DNA of 64,000 nucleotides from Paenarthrobacter sp. A20 (GCF_024168825.1 NZ_JALJWH010000001.1:1-64000); one strand, 5' to 3'; positions 48,990 through 59,012 are shown, counted from the first letter of the stretch. The notes: generated by a model from the sequence alone, not told the origin. Numbers and translations: made by a program.

Positions 48990-49763
48990 AGCCGACCAGC
49001 CGCCGTCGGACGCCAGAATGGCGCCGTTGACATTTGTGCCGTCCTCACTGAGCAAGAACGTGATGGACGCGGCCAGCTGTGCTGCGGTGGCAGGAGTCGG
49101 AACAGTCGCCTGCATCAAGGGGCCCAGCCGTTCGGCAGCGAGCTGCGATCCCCAATTGGCCACAATGTTGGTGATGGTGGGGCCGGGGGCCACGGCGTTG
49201 AACCGCAGACCCTTGGGTCCGTACATCACAGCGGAATTCTTGGTGAGGCCAACCACGGCGTGCTTGGACGCTGTATAGGCGGCACCGGCAGCAGAACCAC
49301 GCAGGCCTGCCTCGGACGCAACGTTCACCACAGATCCGGTTCCGGCTTCCAGCATGAGCGGCACCACTGCGCGGGTCAGGCGCATGAGGGAGGTGACATT
49401 GATGCGGAATACACGTTCCCAGAGCTCGTCATCCACCTCATGGATGGGGGCGAAGTTGTCCATGATGCCGGCAACGTTGGCCAGGGCGTCCACTGGTCCG
49501 GCTGCGGCAGCCAGGACAGCGGCTACGGTTTCCTCAGTGGAGATATCACCCGCCACGGGCACCAGATCGAGGCCACTGTTCTGCTCCACCAAGGCGTCCA
49601 GACGTTCCTTGCTGATATCGGCCGCGACGACCCTGCCACCTTCCTTGGCGATGCGTAGGGCAGTAGCTTGGCCGATGCCCGAAGCCGCGCCCGTGACGAT
49701 GATGGTCTTGCCGGCAAAGCGGCCAAAGGTGGTGGCCTCCTGCCATGAAGCGTCGTTGCCCAT
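48984..49763 (-). CDS. SDR-family oxidoreductase
   Basis: 259 aa classical short-chain dehydrogenase; ATG at 49763 with GGAAGGA upstream (the longer frame beyond overlaps the TetR gene and is ignored). Cofactor motif TGAASGIG near 25-32, NVAGIMD, active Ser in NVASEAG and YTASK. Ends GAILASDGGWSAL. Divergent from a TetR regulator across an operator, so it is likely induced by the substrate or by an alcohol/ketone ligand. It overlaps the Nudix gene end by 6 bases (convergent). Confidence 0.9.
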   Translation of the reverse strand: MGNDASWQEATTFGRFAGKTIIVTGAASGIGQATALRIAKEGGRVVAADISKERLDALVEQNSGLDLVPVAGDISTEETVAAVLAAAAGPVDALANVAGIMDNFAPIHEVDDELWERVFRINVTSLMRLTRAVVPLMLEAGTGSVVNVASEAGLRGSAAGAAYTASKHAVVGLTKNSAVMYGPKGLRFNAVAPGPTITNIVANWGSQLAAERLGPLMQATVPTPATAAQLAASITFLLSEDGTNVNGAILASDGGWSAL

Positions 49764-49802
49764 GATGTCCTTCCGATGATTGTTGGGTGGTTCAACCATC
49801 TT

Positions 49803-49819
49803 ATGACACTCTGTGTCAT
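49803..49819. promoter_or_regulatory. TetR operator ATGACAC-TCT-GTGTCAT
   Basis: Perfect 7-bp arms around three bases, between the divergent SDR and TetR genes and overlapping the likely promoters of both. The half-site GTGTCA is like that of other TetR-type repressors of SDR genes. Confidence 0.65.
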
Positions 49820-49828
49820 TATGTAAGA

Positions 49829-50443
49829 GTGAATACTGGAGGGATGATTTCGGAAGATGCCAAGCCCGCACGCGCCAGCGGTCGTCCAGCCACCATCGAC
49901 CCCGACGCTGTGGCGGGACTCGCCTTGGACTTATTCGCCGAGCACGGGTATGAGAACACCTCCATGGAAGACATCGCCCGTGCTGCCGGCATCGGCCGCA
50001 AGAGCCTCTACCGCTATTTCGCCAGCAAGGCGGATCTCGTCTGGGGCGGCACCGAACCTGTGATCGAGGCGTCGACGCTCGCCTTCGGCTCGTTCCACAA
50101 ACAGGGAAAGTCCGACGGCGATGTGCTGGCCGGGTTGCGTGAAGCAGCGATCGCCGGAGTCGCCGTGATTCCGGATCTGTCGGTAACCCGCGGGCGCCTC
50201 CGCTTGATCGCCGAGCATGCCGAACTGACCAGCCGCAGTTACGAATCTTTGGCGCCACGGCGCGAAAGGGCCTTGGGCTTCCTCATCGAGAACGGCCTTT
50301 CCGATTCCGCGGCACGCTACTTGAGTGCCGCATACCTTGCCGCAACCTTCGAGGCGTGGATGCAATGGGCCGCCGGATCAGATCCGGATCCAGTGCCCTA
50401 TTTGGTGGCTGCGCTTGAGGTGTTGCGGGTTCCTGCGCTTTAG
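49829..50443 (+). CDS. TetR-family regulator
   Basis: 204 aa if started at GTG 49829, or 199 aa at ATG 49844; the upstream part of the frame runs through the operator and is not coding. HTH: LALDLFAEHGYENTSMEDIARAAGIGRKSLYRYFASKADL. The C-terminal ligand domain ends in the MftR-like pattern AAYLAATFEAWMQWAAGSDPDPVPYLVAAL. Likely represses the divergent SDR gene and itself. Confidence 0.87.
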   Translation: MNTGGMISEDAKPARASGRPATIDPDAVAGLALDLFAEHGYENTSMEDIARAAGIGRKSLYRYFASKADLVWGGTEPVIEASTLAFGSFHKQGKSDGDVLAGLREAAIAGVAVIPDLSVTRGRLRLIAEHAELTSRSYESLAPRRERALGFLIENGLSDSAARYLSAAYLAATFEAWMQWAAGSDPDPVPYLVAALEVLRVPAL

Positions 50444-51219
50444 CTGCTCTTTCGGGCGATGAACTGCCGGATCCATTCGATCGTCTCGGGGTGGTCCAGG
50501 TGCAGGCCGTGCCCCGCTCCGGGTACGCGGACCAGCACCGAGCGAGGGATGTGTTCACGAAGGATCAGGGCATTGGGCAAGGGAGTGAGTCGGTCGTCCG
50601 TACCGTGAAGGATCAGTGTGGGAGCCTTGATGGATCCGAGCTCGCTCCAGGCATCGTGATCACGACTGGCCTTGAAGTGTCGTGCTTTGGCCCACGCCGA
50701 AGCCTGGGAATTGAAGAACGTGTACGTCGCTTCGGGATTGGCGCGGACCCATGCAGGGTCGAAGAAGAGCTCTTCGAGCCGGGACATGTCGCCGCTGACC
50801 AGGGCCGCCAGGGCAGCTTTGTCCGGTTGGACACTGGCGTCCGGCCACCTTCCTCCACTCGTCGCCGCCAGAACCAGGGTCCGGACTTTCTGGGGGTAGT
50901 CGATGGCCAACCACTGGCCGATTCGCCCGCCCATCGAGTGGCCGTACACATGTGCTAAATCCGCATTCGCCGCTTTGAGGACGGCAGCAGCATCTTCGGC
51001 AAGGAGTCTGGTGGTGTAGCGCTCGGCGTCGCCCTTCCCACTCCGCCCTATCCCCCGGTGATCGAAGCGGATGACGCGGTAAGAGCGGGACAGTAGTTCC
51101 GCCGTCGGGCCCCAACCGTCCATGGCCGTGGCCTGCCCGGCGATCAGCAGCAGTGGCTCGCCGTCGCCGGACTCGGTCCAGGCGAGTTCGGCGCCGTCCG
51201 GGGCTTCCGCAAAGTACAC
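50440..51219 (-). CDS. Alpha/beta hydrolase
   Basis: 259 aa from GTG 51219 (VYFAEAPDGAELAWTESG); another GTG at 51267 is in frame. Oxyanion strand LLLIAGQATAMDGW, FDHRGIGRSGKG, nucleophile Ser in VYGHSMGGRIGQ, Asp in LHGTDDRLTP and His in GAGHGLHLDHPE form the triad. Typical of esterase/hydrolase enzymes of 3-oxoadipate enol-lactonase type. Overlaps the TetR gene end by 4 bases (convergent). Confidence 0.88.
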   Translation of the reverse strand: MYFAEAPDGAELAWTESGDGEPLLLIAGQATAMDGWGPTAELLSRSYRVIRFDHRGIGRSGKGDAERYTTRLLAEDAAAVLKAANADLAHVYGHSMGGRIGQWLAIDYPQKVRTLVLAATSGGRWPDASVQPDKAALAALVSGDMSRLEELFFDPAWVRANPEATYTFFNSQASAWAKARHFKASRDHDAWSELGSIKAPTLILHGTDDRLTPLPNALILREHIPRSVLVRVPGAGHGLHLDHPETIEWIRQFIARKSS

Positions 51220-51273
51220 CGTGCCACAGTATCGGGGCGGCGGCCAAAGCGCTGCGGCGTGGGCCACAGAGCA

Positions 51274-51465
51274 TCAATCCGCGGTAAAGATATCTTCTAT
51301 GGCGCAGCCGAACGTCCGCGCAATAAGGAACGCCAAGGGAAGCGAAGGGTCAAACTTCTCCCGCTCTATGGAGATCACCGTCTGCCGGGAAACACCGAGC
51401 GCAGCCGCCAGGTCGGCCTGGGTCCAGTTGCGTCCGGTCCGGCGCTCGGCGAGGTTGTTCTTCAC
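51274..51465 (-). CDS. Small XRE-type HTH regulator (CylR2-like)
   Basis: 63 aa, a bare helix-turn-helix: NWTQADLAAALGVSRQTVISIEREKFDPSLPLAFLIARTFG. Length and the lack of any other domain match the CylR2/YozG group of dimeric repressors. Its start overlaps the stop of the membrane gene upstream (ATGA), a conserved pairing like CylR1-CylR2 in Enterococcus. It presumably binds the two GTAAAG-N4-CTTTAC sites at the head of the operon. Confidence 0.9.
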   Translation of the reverse strand: MKNNLAERRTGRNWTQADLAAALGVSRQTVISIEREKFDPSLPLAFLIARTFGCAIEDIFTAD

Positions 51466-51899
51466 TTCAACGCCCGGTAGCGAATTACCAAGTAACGAAC
51501 TCCCGCATCCAAGGCACTCAACACAACGAGGCCGAGAAGGACCGGAAGCGCATCAACCGTGAACCGCCCGATGACCAGCACCAGGACAGCAACGATCGTG
51601 GCCACCAACACGTCCAGGAAGGCTCCGGCCCCGGCTTGGCGCATCCACTGCAACTCGACACTTTGCTCGCCGTGGGCATCGCGGGCCACGGTGTGGTTGG
51701 ACACGAAGACCTTGGCTCCCAGCGACATGGCCGGGTAGACAGTACAGAGAGCGCCAATCCCTGCCGCGAGCCAGAAATCGCCCGGGTTTGAGGCTCCAAC
51801 CAGGACGGAAACCGCGGTGGTCAGGATGGCGCCGAGGATGATCGCCAGCACATAGTGGTGGACCGGCGCACGCCTGGATGTAAAGGAAGCTTTACTCAT
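51462..51899 (-). CDS. Four-span membrane protein paired with HTH regulator
   Basis: 145 aa with spans at about 15-35 (VLAIILGAILTTAVSVLVG), 43-62, 92-112 (AFLDVLVATIVAVLVLVIG) and 116-135. No enzyme motif. Comparable membrane proteins accompany small CylR2-like repressors and may sequester or tune them. A palindromic operator lies inside its first codons and another just upstream. Confidence 0.8.
   Translation of the reverse strand: MSKASFTSRRAPVHHYVLAIILGAILTTAVSVLVGASNPGDFWLAAGIGALCTVYPAMSLGAKVFVSNHTVARDAHGEQSVELQWMRQAGAGAFLDVLVATIVAVLVLVIGRFTVDALPVLLGLVVLSALDAGVRYLVIRYRALK
51880..51895. promoter_or_regulatory. Operator GTAAAG-GAAG-CTTTAC (site 1)
   Basis: Perfect 6-bp arms, spacer 4, located within codons 2-7 of the membrane-protein gene. 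Its twin is at 51907-51922. Confidence 0.65.
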
Positions 51900-51906
51900 A
51901 TCTGAA

Positions 51907-51922
51907 GTAAAGCACCCTTTAC
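51907..51922. promoter_or_regulatory. Operator GTAAAG-CACC-CTTTAC (site 2)
   Basis: Same arms and spacer as site 1, 27 bp centre to centre, just upstream of the start codon. The two sites bracket the translation start. Confidence 0.65.
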
Positions 51923-51963
51923 ATTCCCAAGCAATGGTTGCCTCCGAGGGCTAGCGTTAGGGA

Positions 51964-52536
51964 ATGACCACCGAGTACAGGTACGACGTCGAGGTGCTGC
52001 ACCTGTTGGTGTCGCCGGCCCATGCTTACTTTGGCCGTGCCCGCGAAGGAGCCGCGGATGTCCCCACCACCGACGCGGAGCAGGCGGAGCTGGTGACCGG
52101 CAAAGGGATTGTTGGCGACAGGTTTTTTGGCAAGGCCGCCCACATGGATGCCGCTGTGACGGTCTTTGCCATGGAGGCCCTGGAGTCCATCGCGGCGGAA
52201 CTCGGGGCTGGGCCGTTCGATCCCCTGCTGACCCGACGGAACGTGGTGGTGCGGGGAGTCGAGCTGGCTCCCCTGCTTGGCCATGAATTCGCGCTGGAGT
52301 CCGGCGGGGACGTGGTGCGATTGAAGGCAGGACGACCTGCCCACCCCTGCGCCTGGATGGACGAAATGCTGGCTCCGGGTGCCCATAAGGCGATGCGCGG
52401 GCGCGGGGGCGTGCGCTGCCAAGTGGTTTCGGGAGGCCTGCTTCATCGCGGCCCGGCGGTGCTGGTCAGCCCAGTCCCTCTTGACCCAAGCAAGGCCGGT
52501 GAAGCGAAGGTGCTCCGGCCATCGCGGTTGCCGTAG
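51964..52536 (+). CDS. MOSC domain protein
   Basis: 190 aa MOSC (molybdenum cofactor sulfurase C-terminal) domain: GIVGDRFFGK near 50, LLTRRNVVVRGVEL near 90 and the conserved Cys in GRPAHPCAWMDE near 128, a residue thought to bind sulfur. Stand-alone MOSC proteins bind molybdenum cofactor or act on N-hydroxylated compounds such as 6-N-hydroxylaminopurine. No cofactor genes are nearby. Divergent from the membrane/HTH pair. Confidence 0.88.
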   Translation: MTTEYRYDVEVLHLLVSPAHAYFGRAREGAADVPTTDAEQAELVTGKGIVGDRFFGKAAHMDAAVTVFAMEALESIAAELGAGPFDPLLTRRNVVVRGVELAPLLGHEFALESGGDVVRLKAGRPAHPCAWMDEMLAPGAHKAMRGRGGVRCQVVSGGLLHRGPAVLVSPVPLDPSKAGEAKVLRPSRLP

Positions 52537-52556
52537 TTTCCCTCAAAGGAAAAGCC

Positions 52557-52578
52557 CTGCAACCCACCCAGGTTGCAG
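52557..52578. terminator. Hairpin between MOSC and ABC genes
   Basis: CTGCAACC-CACCCA-GGTTGCAG, 8-bp perfect arms, between convergent genes. Confidence 0.55.
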
Positions 52579-52634
52579 ACCGGCCTTCCTCACTCCAATC
52601 AAGGTCAGGAAGCCACGCCCCCCGGCGTCAGGGC

Positions 52635-54605
52635 TCAAACCTCTTCAGCCGCCGGCGCTGCGAATTGGGCCTCGTACAACCGGGAGTACGCCCCACCCTC
52701 GGCCAGCAGTTCCGAGTGGGTTCCCTGCTCCACGATCTGCCCGGCTTCCATCACCAGGATGAGGTCGGCGTCGCGGATGGTGGAGAGCCGGTGCGCAATC
52801 ACAAAGCTGGTCCGGTCCGAGCGCAGGGCATTCATGGCTTTCTGCACCAACACTTCGGTCCGGGTGTCCACGGAGCTGGTGGCCTCGTCCAGTATCAGTA
52901 CCGACGGCCGGGACAGGAAGGCCCGGGCAATGGTGAGCAGCTGCTTCTCACCTGCGGAAACATTGCCGCCCTCATCGTCGAGCAAGGTGTCATAGCCCTC
53001 CGGCAGCGACTTCACGAAACGGTCCACGTAGGTAGCCTGTGCGGCCTCCATGATCTCCGCCTCTGAAGCCAAAGGCCGTCCGTAAGCGATGTTGTCGTGG
53101 ATCGTCCCGCCGAACAGCCACGTGTCCTGCAGGACCATCCCCATCCGTGAGCGCAGTTCCTGCCGCGAGAGCGAGGAGATGTCTACGCCGTCGAGCGTTA
53201 TCCGCCCTGAGTCCAAGTCGTAGAAGCGCATCATCAGGTTCACCAGGGTGGTCTTGCCCGCACCTGTGGGCCCAACAATGGCGATGCTCTGCCCCGGTTC
53301 GGCCACCAAACTGAGGTCCGTGATGAGCGGTTTGTCCGGCGAGTAGCGGAAGGACACGTTCTCGAAAACGAGCCGCCCGCGGCCCACACCCGAACCGGAA
53401 GGAGCGGGTTCAGCCGACTCTTCCTCCTCATCCAGTAGATCGAACACCCGCTCCGCCGAGGCAACTCCGGACTGCAGCATGTTCGCCATTGACCCGAGTT
53501 GGGCCAGCGGCATGGTGAACTGCCTCGAGTACTGGATGAAGGCCTGGACGTCGCCCAGCTGCATGGAGCCTGAGGCCACCTGCAGGCCACCCACCACGGC
53601 GATCCCTACATAAACCAGGTTTCCGATGAACGTCATGGCCGGCATGATCAGCCCGCTCACGAACTGCGCCCCGAAGCTGGCCTGGTACAGCTCGCCGTTC
53701 TTCGCCCGGAACTTCTCCTGGACCTCGTTCTGCCGTCCGAACACTTTCACCAGGGCGTGCCCTGTGTAGGTTTCCTCGATCTGGCCGTTGAGTTCGCCGG
53801 TGTTCTTCCACTGCGCCACGAACAGTTTCTGCGAGCGTTTGGCGATGAACAGGGTGGTACCAAGGGTCAGCGGAATGGTCACCAGTGCGATCAGCGCCAG
53901 CAGTGGCGAGAGCAGGAACATCATCACCAGCACCCCCACCACCGTCAGAAGTGAAGACACCACCTGGCTGATGGATTGCTGGAGGCTTTGCGAGATGTTG
54001 TCTACATCGTTGGTCACCCGGCTCAGCAGCTCACCGCGCTGGATGGAGTCGAAATAGCGCAGGGGCAGCCGGTGGATTTTCGCTTCGATCCGCTCGCGGA
54101 GGCGGTAGACGGTCCGCTGCACGACGCCGTTGAGCACGTACGCCTGCATCCAACCGAACGCTGAGGCCAGGACATAAAGCGCCAGCGCCCACAGCAGCAC
54201 CGAGGCCAGCGCACCAAAGTCGATTCCGACGCCGGGAGTCAGGGTCATGGCGCCCAGCATGTCCGCTTTGCTGTCATCACCGGAGGCGCGCAGCCCTGCG
54301 ATGACGTCGGCTTTGGAGACCCCCGCGGGCAGCTGTTTGGACACGACGCCGGCGAAGATCAGGTTGGTGCCTTCCCCCAACAAGCGTGGGCCAATCACGG
54401 ACAATGCCACGCTGACCACGGCGAACACCAGCACCAAGGTAAGCCAGAACCGCTCCGGACGAAGCGTTCCCAGCAAACGCCGGGCAGAGGGACCAAAGTT
54501 GGACGCCTTCTCCGCCGGAATATTCATCCCGGCGAACGGTCCTCCGCGGCCTGGTCCCATCGCTGGCCGCTGGGGACCGCGCGGGCCGGCTGATACGGCG
54601 CTCAT
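52635..54605 (-). CDS. ABC exporter half-transporter B (degenerate signature)
   Basis: 656 aa, membrane domain plus ATPase, with a Pro/Gly-rich cytoplasmic lead of about 40 residues. Six spans between about 60 and 360. ATPase: Walker A GPTGAGKTTL, Walker B with catalytic Glu in LILDEATSSVD, but the signature is NVSAGEKQLL instead of LSGGQ. The start overlaps the stop of the partner gene (ATGA at 54602). The partner has the opposite defect, so the pair forms a heterodimer with one working and one degenerate ATP site, as in TmrAB-type exporters. Substrate unknown; lipid or drug export is usual. Confidence 0.92.
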   Translation of the reverse strand: MSAVSAGPRGPQRPAMGPGRGGPFAGMNIPAEKASNFGPSARRLLGTLRPERFWLTLVLVFAVVSVALSVIGPRLLGEGTNLIFAGVVSKQLPAGVSKADVIAGLRASGDDSKADMLGAMTLTPGVGIDFGALASVLLWALALYVLASAFGWMQAYVLNGVVQRTVYRLRERIEAKIHRLPLRYFDSIQRGELLSRVTNDVDNISQSLQQSISQVVSSLLTVVGVLVMMFLLSPLLALIALVTIPLTLGTTLFIAKRSQKLFVAQWKNTGELNGQIEETYTGHALVKVFGRQNEVQEKFRAKNGELYQASFGAQFVSGLIMPAMTFIGNLVYVGIAVVGGLQVASGSMQLGDVQAFIQYSRQFTMPLAQLGSMANMLQSGVASAERVFDLLDEEEESAEPAPSGSGVGRGRLVFENVSFRYSPDKPLITDLSLVAEPGQSIAIVGPTGAGKTTLVNLMMRFYDLDSGRITLDGVDISSLSRQELRSRMGMVLQDTWLFGGTIHDNIAYGRPLASEAEIMEAAQATYVDRFVKSLPEGYDTLLDDEGGNVSAGEKQLLTIARAFLSRPSVLILDEATSSVDTRTEVLVQKAMNALRSDRTSFVIAHRLSTIRDADLILVMEAGQIVEQGTHSELLAEGGAYSRLYEAQFAAPAAEEV

Positions 54606-56335
54606 GCGGCCTCCTCCGCAGCGAGCTGGGAGGACACGATTTCCCTATACGTCCCGGACGTCTCCAACAACTCCTCATGCGTTCCGCGCCCAACGATCCT
54701 GCCGTCGTCGAGCACCAGGATCTGGTCCGCGTCGGCGATGCTTGAGACCCGCTGGGCGACGATGACCAGGGTGGCTCCGTTGGTATGGCGCTTGAGGGCT
54801 TGCCGGAGCCTGGCGTCGGTGGCGGTGTCCAAGGAGGAGAAGGAGTCGTCAAAGATGTAGAGCTCCGGCTGCTTCACCAAGGCGCGGGCAATTGCAAGCC
54901 GCTGCCGCTGCCCGCCGGAAACGTTGGTGCCACCTTGCGAGATTGAGGCGTCCAGGCCGCCTTCCATTTCCTCAACAAAGTCCCGGGCCTGGGCCACGGA
55001 AAGTGCCTGCCAGAGTTCGTCGTCGGTGGCGTCGGGTTTGCCGTACTGGAGATTGCTGCGGACCGTGCCCGAGAACAGGTAGGGCCGCTGCGGCACCAGG
55101 CCGATGTGCCCCCACAACAGTTCCGGGTGCAGCTCCCGAACGTCCACGCCGTCCATCCGAACTGACCCGGACGTGGCGTCGAACAGCCGCGGCATGAGGT
55201 TCACCAAAGTGGTCTTGCCGGCTCCCGTGCTGCCGATGATCGCTGTGGTCCGGCCAGCGATGGCCGTGAAGGAAACCCCGCTCAACACAGGCTGTTCGGC
55301 ACCCGGGTAGGCGAATCCGACGTCGCGCATTTCCAGTTCGCCGCGGCGGATGCCGCCGGTGACAGGGTTCGACGGCGGCTGGACACTTGAGTCGGTCTCC
55401 AGCACCTCGCCGATCCGGTCGGCAGAAACGGACGCACGAGGGATCATCACGGCCATGAACGTTGCCATCATGACCGACATGAGGATTTGCATGAGGTAAC
55501 TCAGGAAAGCGATCAGGGTTCCCACCTGCATGGAGCCGTCCTCGATCCGGAACGAACCGAACCAGATCACCGCCACGCTGGACACGTTCATCACCAACAT
55601 GACCACAGGGAACATGAGCGCCATCAAACGTCCGGCCCGCAGCGCAACGTCCGTGACGTCGTCGTTCGCTTTCGCGAACCGGGCGGCCTCCATGTCCTCC
55701 CGGACGAAGGCACGTACCACGCGGATGCCGGTGAGCTGCTCGCGAAGGACCCGGTTCACGGCGTCGATCCGGACCTGCATCTTGCGGAACAGCGGCACCA
55801 TCCGGGTCACAATCAACCCAACAGCCACCAACAGCACCGGCACGCACACCGCGATCAGCCAGGACAATTGGGCGTCCTGCCGCACGGCCATGATCACGCC
55901 GCCGATACTCAGCATGGGTGCAGCGACCATGAGGGTGCAGGACATGAGGACCAGCTGCTGCACCTGCTGGACATCGTTGGTGGAGCGCGTGATCAGTGAT
56001 GGCGCTCCAAACCTGGTGACCTCCTGCTCCGAGAACTCCCCCACCCGGCTGAAGATCGCGTCACGGAGATCCCGGCCCATCCCCATTGCGGCCTTCGCAC
56101 CGAAATAGACCGCAACCACTGCGCACGCGATCTGCAGGAGGGTGATCAGCAGCATGAGGCCGCCCATGCGCAGGATGTAGTCCGTGTCCCCGGTGGCCAC
56201 GCCGTGATCGATGATGTCGGCGTTCAGCGTCGGCAGGTACAGCGACGCGATGGATTGCGCCAACTGGAAGACGACGACGGCGATCAGCAGCCGCTGATGC
56301 GGCCGCAGGAAACGAACAAGTACCTTCCACAGCAT
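54602..56335 (-). CDS. ABC exporter half-transporter A (degenerate Walker B)
   Basis: 577 aa, six spans (about 15-315) and an ATPase. Walker A GSTGAGKTTL and signature NVSGGQRQRL are intact, but Walker B reads LYIFDDSFSSLD, with Asp in place of the catalytic Glu. This Asp would meet the altered VSAGE signature of the partner in the degenerate site. First gene of the two-gene operon; no regulator adjoins. Confidence 0.92.
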   Translation of the reverse strand: MLWKVLVRFLRPHQRLLIAVVVFQLAQSIASLYLPTLNADIIDHGVATGDTDYILRMGGLMLLITLLQIACAVVAVYFGAKAAMGMGRDLRDAIFSRVGEFSEQEVTRFGAPSLITRSTNDVQQVQQLVLMSCTLMVAAPMLSIGGVIMAVRQDAQLSWLIAVCVPVLLVAVGLIVTRMVPLFRKMQVRIDAVNRVLREQLTGIRVVRAFVREDMEAARFAKANDDVTDVALRAGRLMALMFPVVMLVMNVSSVAVIWFGSFRIEDGSMQVGTLIAFLSYLMQILMSVMMATFMAVMIPRASVSADRIGEVLETDSSVQPPSNPVTGGIRRGELEMRDVGFAYPGAEQPVLSGVSFTAIAGRTTAIIGSTGAGKTTLVNLMPRLFDATSGSVRMDGVDVRELHPELLWGHIGLVPQRPYLFSGTVRSNLQYGKPDATDDELWQALSVAQARDFVEEMEGGLDASISQGGTNVSGGQRQRLAIARALVKQPELYIFDDSFSSLDTATDARLRQALKRHTNGATLVIVAQRVSSIADADQILVLDDGRIVGRGTHEELLETSGTYREIVSSQLAAEEAA

Positions 56336-56595
56336 GCGGACTCCGAGCCAAAGCGTTGTGAACCGAAGGCCAGTTTACGTCTGGTTGCTGCGGGCAACTA
56401 GAGGGAGATGAGGGGTAATGCCAGTGACTCCCCCTCTTGGCTGCGGACCCAGGCCGGGATAGCCCAGAGCAAGGCGCGACGCCGGGACAGGTCGCCTTGG
56501 CCTGGCTGCTGGCGCGGAAGCCCTGGCTCGTGCCGGCGTCGCAGCAGGACAGTAGGCTGGAAACGTTCGTGTTGAACCGCATCGAAGGGACTTGA

Positions 56596-57435
<840 letters not shown>

Positions 57436-57451
57436 CCGCTCCACCCTGATG

Positions 57452-57483
57452 GGCCCGACGCACGGTTGTTACGGCGTCGGGCC
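57452..57483. terminator. Bidirectional terminator
   Basis: GGCCCGACGC (57452-57461) and GCGTCGGGCC (57474-57483), 12-base loop, between convergent genes; the right arm ends just before the CYTH-CHAD stop. Confidence 0.65.
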
Positions 57484-57485
57484 TG

Positions 57486-59012
57486 TCACTTCTTGAGCCG
57501 CAGCTTCCGCGCCATTCCGCCGTTCTGCAAGTAGTCCTGCTCCGTAGCATCGGCGGCGTTGCGTTCCATGGCGTGCAGCAGTCCGAAGGTGAAGGCACTG
57601 TTGCCGACATCCGACGCCGTGCCCAGCCTCAGCAGTTCAGCCCGGGCCATCACACTGTCCTGGTGCTCGCCCAGGATCGACTGGACCTTGTGGGCAGCCT
57701 CGCCCAACCGGGCGGCCCTCTTTCCATGAACTCTCTCCGCGGCCTCGGCGGCAAAGCGCAGCTTCTTGGCGGCTTTCCGTACTTCATGAAACGCCGTCTC
57801 GCGTTGGGGCCCGACGGCGGCACCCACCGCAGCGTTGTGGCGTTTGCCCAGCCGTTTGGCGGCTTTGTTGACGAGCTTCGCCGTGGTCTTTGTGGCCTTC
57901 CTCGTTGCCTTGCGTGTCAGCGGCGGGGCGTCGAGGAGGTCTTCCAACTCGTCCAGCAGCCGGAAATAGCGGGGGCTGTTCAACCGGTTCTTGACGGCCG
58001 ACATAGCAGTGTCCGCCCTGACTGCCATGCGCTGATCGAGTTCATCGTGCAGTGGGCCGAGGACCAGCGTTCCGGGCAATTCATCAAGATCGTTCCTGAG
58101 GCGTTCGTGCAGGACTTCGGTGTCCCGGTACCGGCCCAGGGTCTTGGCCAATGATTTCAATCCGGTCTGGAGGTTCGCGGCTGCCCCCGCGTCGAAAAGC
58201 TTGCGGTACGTGTGCAGCACGGACCGGATGCGGCGGATTATTGATCGCATCTGATGAACTGAGTCGTCCCGGCCCAACCTCACATGGGCATCCTGCAGGA
58301 GCAGCTCGGCCACTTGTGTTGCGAGGTATTCGAGGACAGGAACCACAGCTGTGCTCTTGCCGCCCGGCGTTTCCCGGCCTGATCCGTTGGCCGCGGGCCA
58401 GGATTCACCCAACGCAGTGGCAAGCTTGGACGTCCGCTTGCTGGGCATGGCGCCTGCGTCTGAGAGCTGTCCGGCCAAGGTCTCCAGCACGGCGTCGTCG
58501 ACGTTTCCGTCGTGGGCGGCCAGCTCGACTTCCCACTCACGCCACGCCAGCTGCCGGGGCTCACCGATGGCAACGTGGGCACGGACGTGGTCGTCCACGA
58601 ATTCGGCTACTCGTTCGCCAGCGCTGCCATACAGGGCATAACTTGTTCGCTCGGTACTGAGGGTGGCAATTGCCGCCACGGCATGCCCGCGGGTGTAGGC
58701 GAGCACGCGGTCCATGATCTCCACGGGGACGGTCTCGGCACTGCCCAAGGGTGCATGGATCTCGGTCCGCTTACCGGGGCCGAGGGGTACTTTGAGGTGC
58801 CAGCCGGCATCCAGGCCGCCAGTCCGGCGTCGGAGAGTAATTCCGCGGGCAGCGAGGGACAAGAGGCGCGTATCAAAGTAGATGGCTTCCAGGCTGTGAC
58901 GTGCCGGGTCACCCACCTTTCCGATGCCGCTGATCTTCTCCAGTGCAGGCAACGGAGTGGACTCCTCGGCGTCGAATTTCCGCTCGGCTTCCACGCTGCT
59001 GGACGTTCCCAT
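57486..59012 (-). CDS. CYTH and CHAD domain protein
   Basis: 508 aa. Residues about 8-200 are a CYTH (triphosphate tunnel) domain with the ExExK motif EAERK at the N-terminus. Residues about 225-500 are a CHAD helical domain with the repeated His/Arg/Lys-rich pattern (VHQMRSIIRRIRSVLHTYRK, FHEVRKAAKKLRFAAEAAE). CHAD binds polyphosphate, and CYTH-CHAD proteins are linked to polyphosphate granules. A second tunnel-fold protein, the VTC protein at 11274, lies in the same window but is not linked by position. Confidence 0.93.
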   Translation of the reverse strand: MGTSSSVEAERKFDAEESTPLPALEKISGIGKVGDPARHSLEAIYFDTRLLSLAARGITLRRRTGGLDAGWHLKVPLGPGKRTEIHAPLGSAETVPVEIMDRVLAYTRGHAVAAIATLSTERTSYALYGSAGERVAEFVDDHVRAHVAIGEPRQLAWREWEVELAAHDGNVDDAVLETLAGQLSDAGAMPSKRTSKLATALGESWPAANGSGRETPGGKSTAVVPVLEYLATQVAELLLQDAHVRLGRDDSVHQMRSIIRRIRSVLHTYRKLFDAGAAANLQTGLKSLAKTLGRYRDTEVLHERLRNDLDELPGTLVLGPLHDELDQRMAVRADTAMSAVKNRLNSPRYFRLLDELEDLLDAPPLTRKATRKATKTTAKLVNKAAKRLGKRHNAAVGAAVGPQRETAFHEVRKAAKKLRFAAEAAERVHGKRAARLGEAAHKVQSILGEHQDSVMARAELLRLGTASDVGNSAFTFGLLHAMERNAADATEQDYLQNGGMARKLRLKK

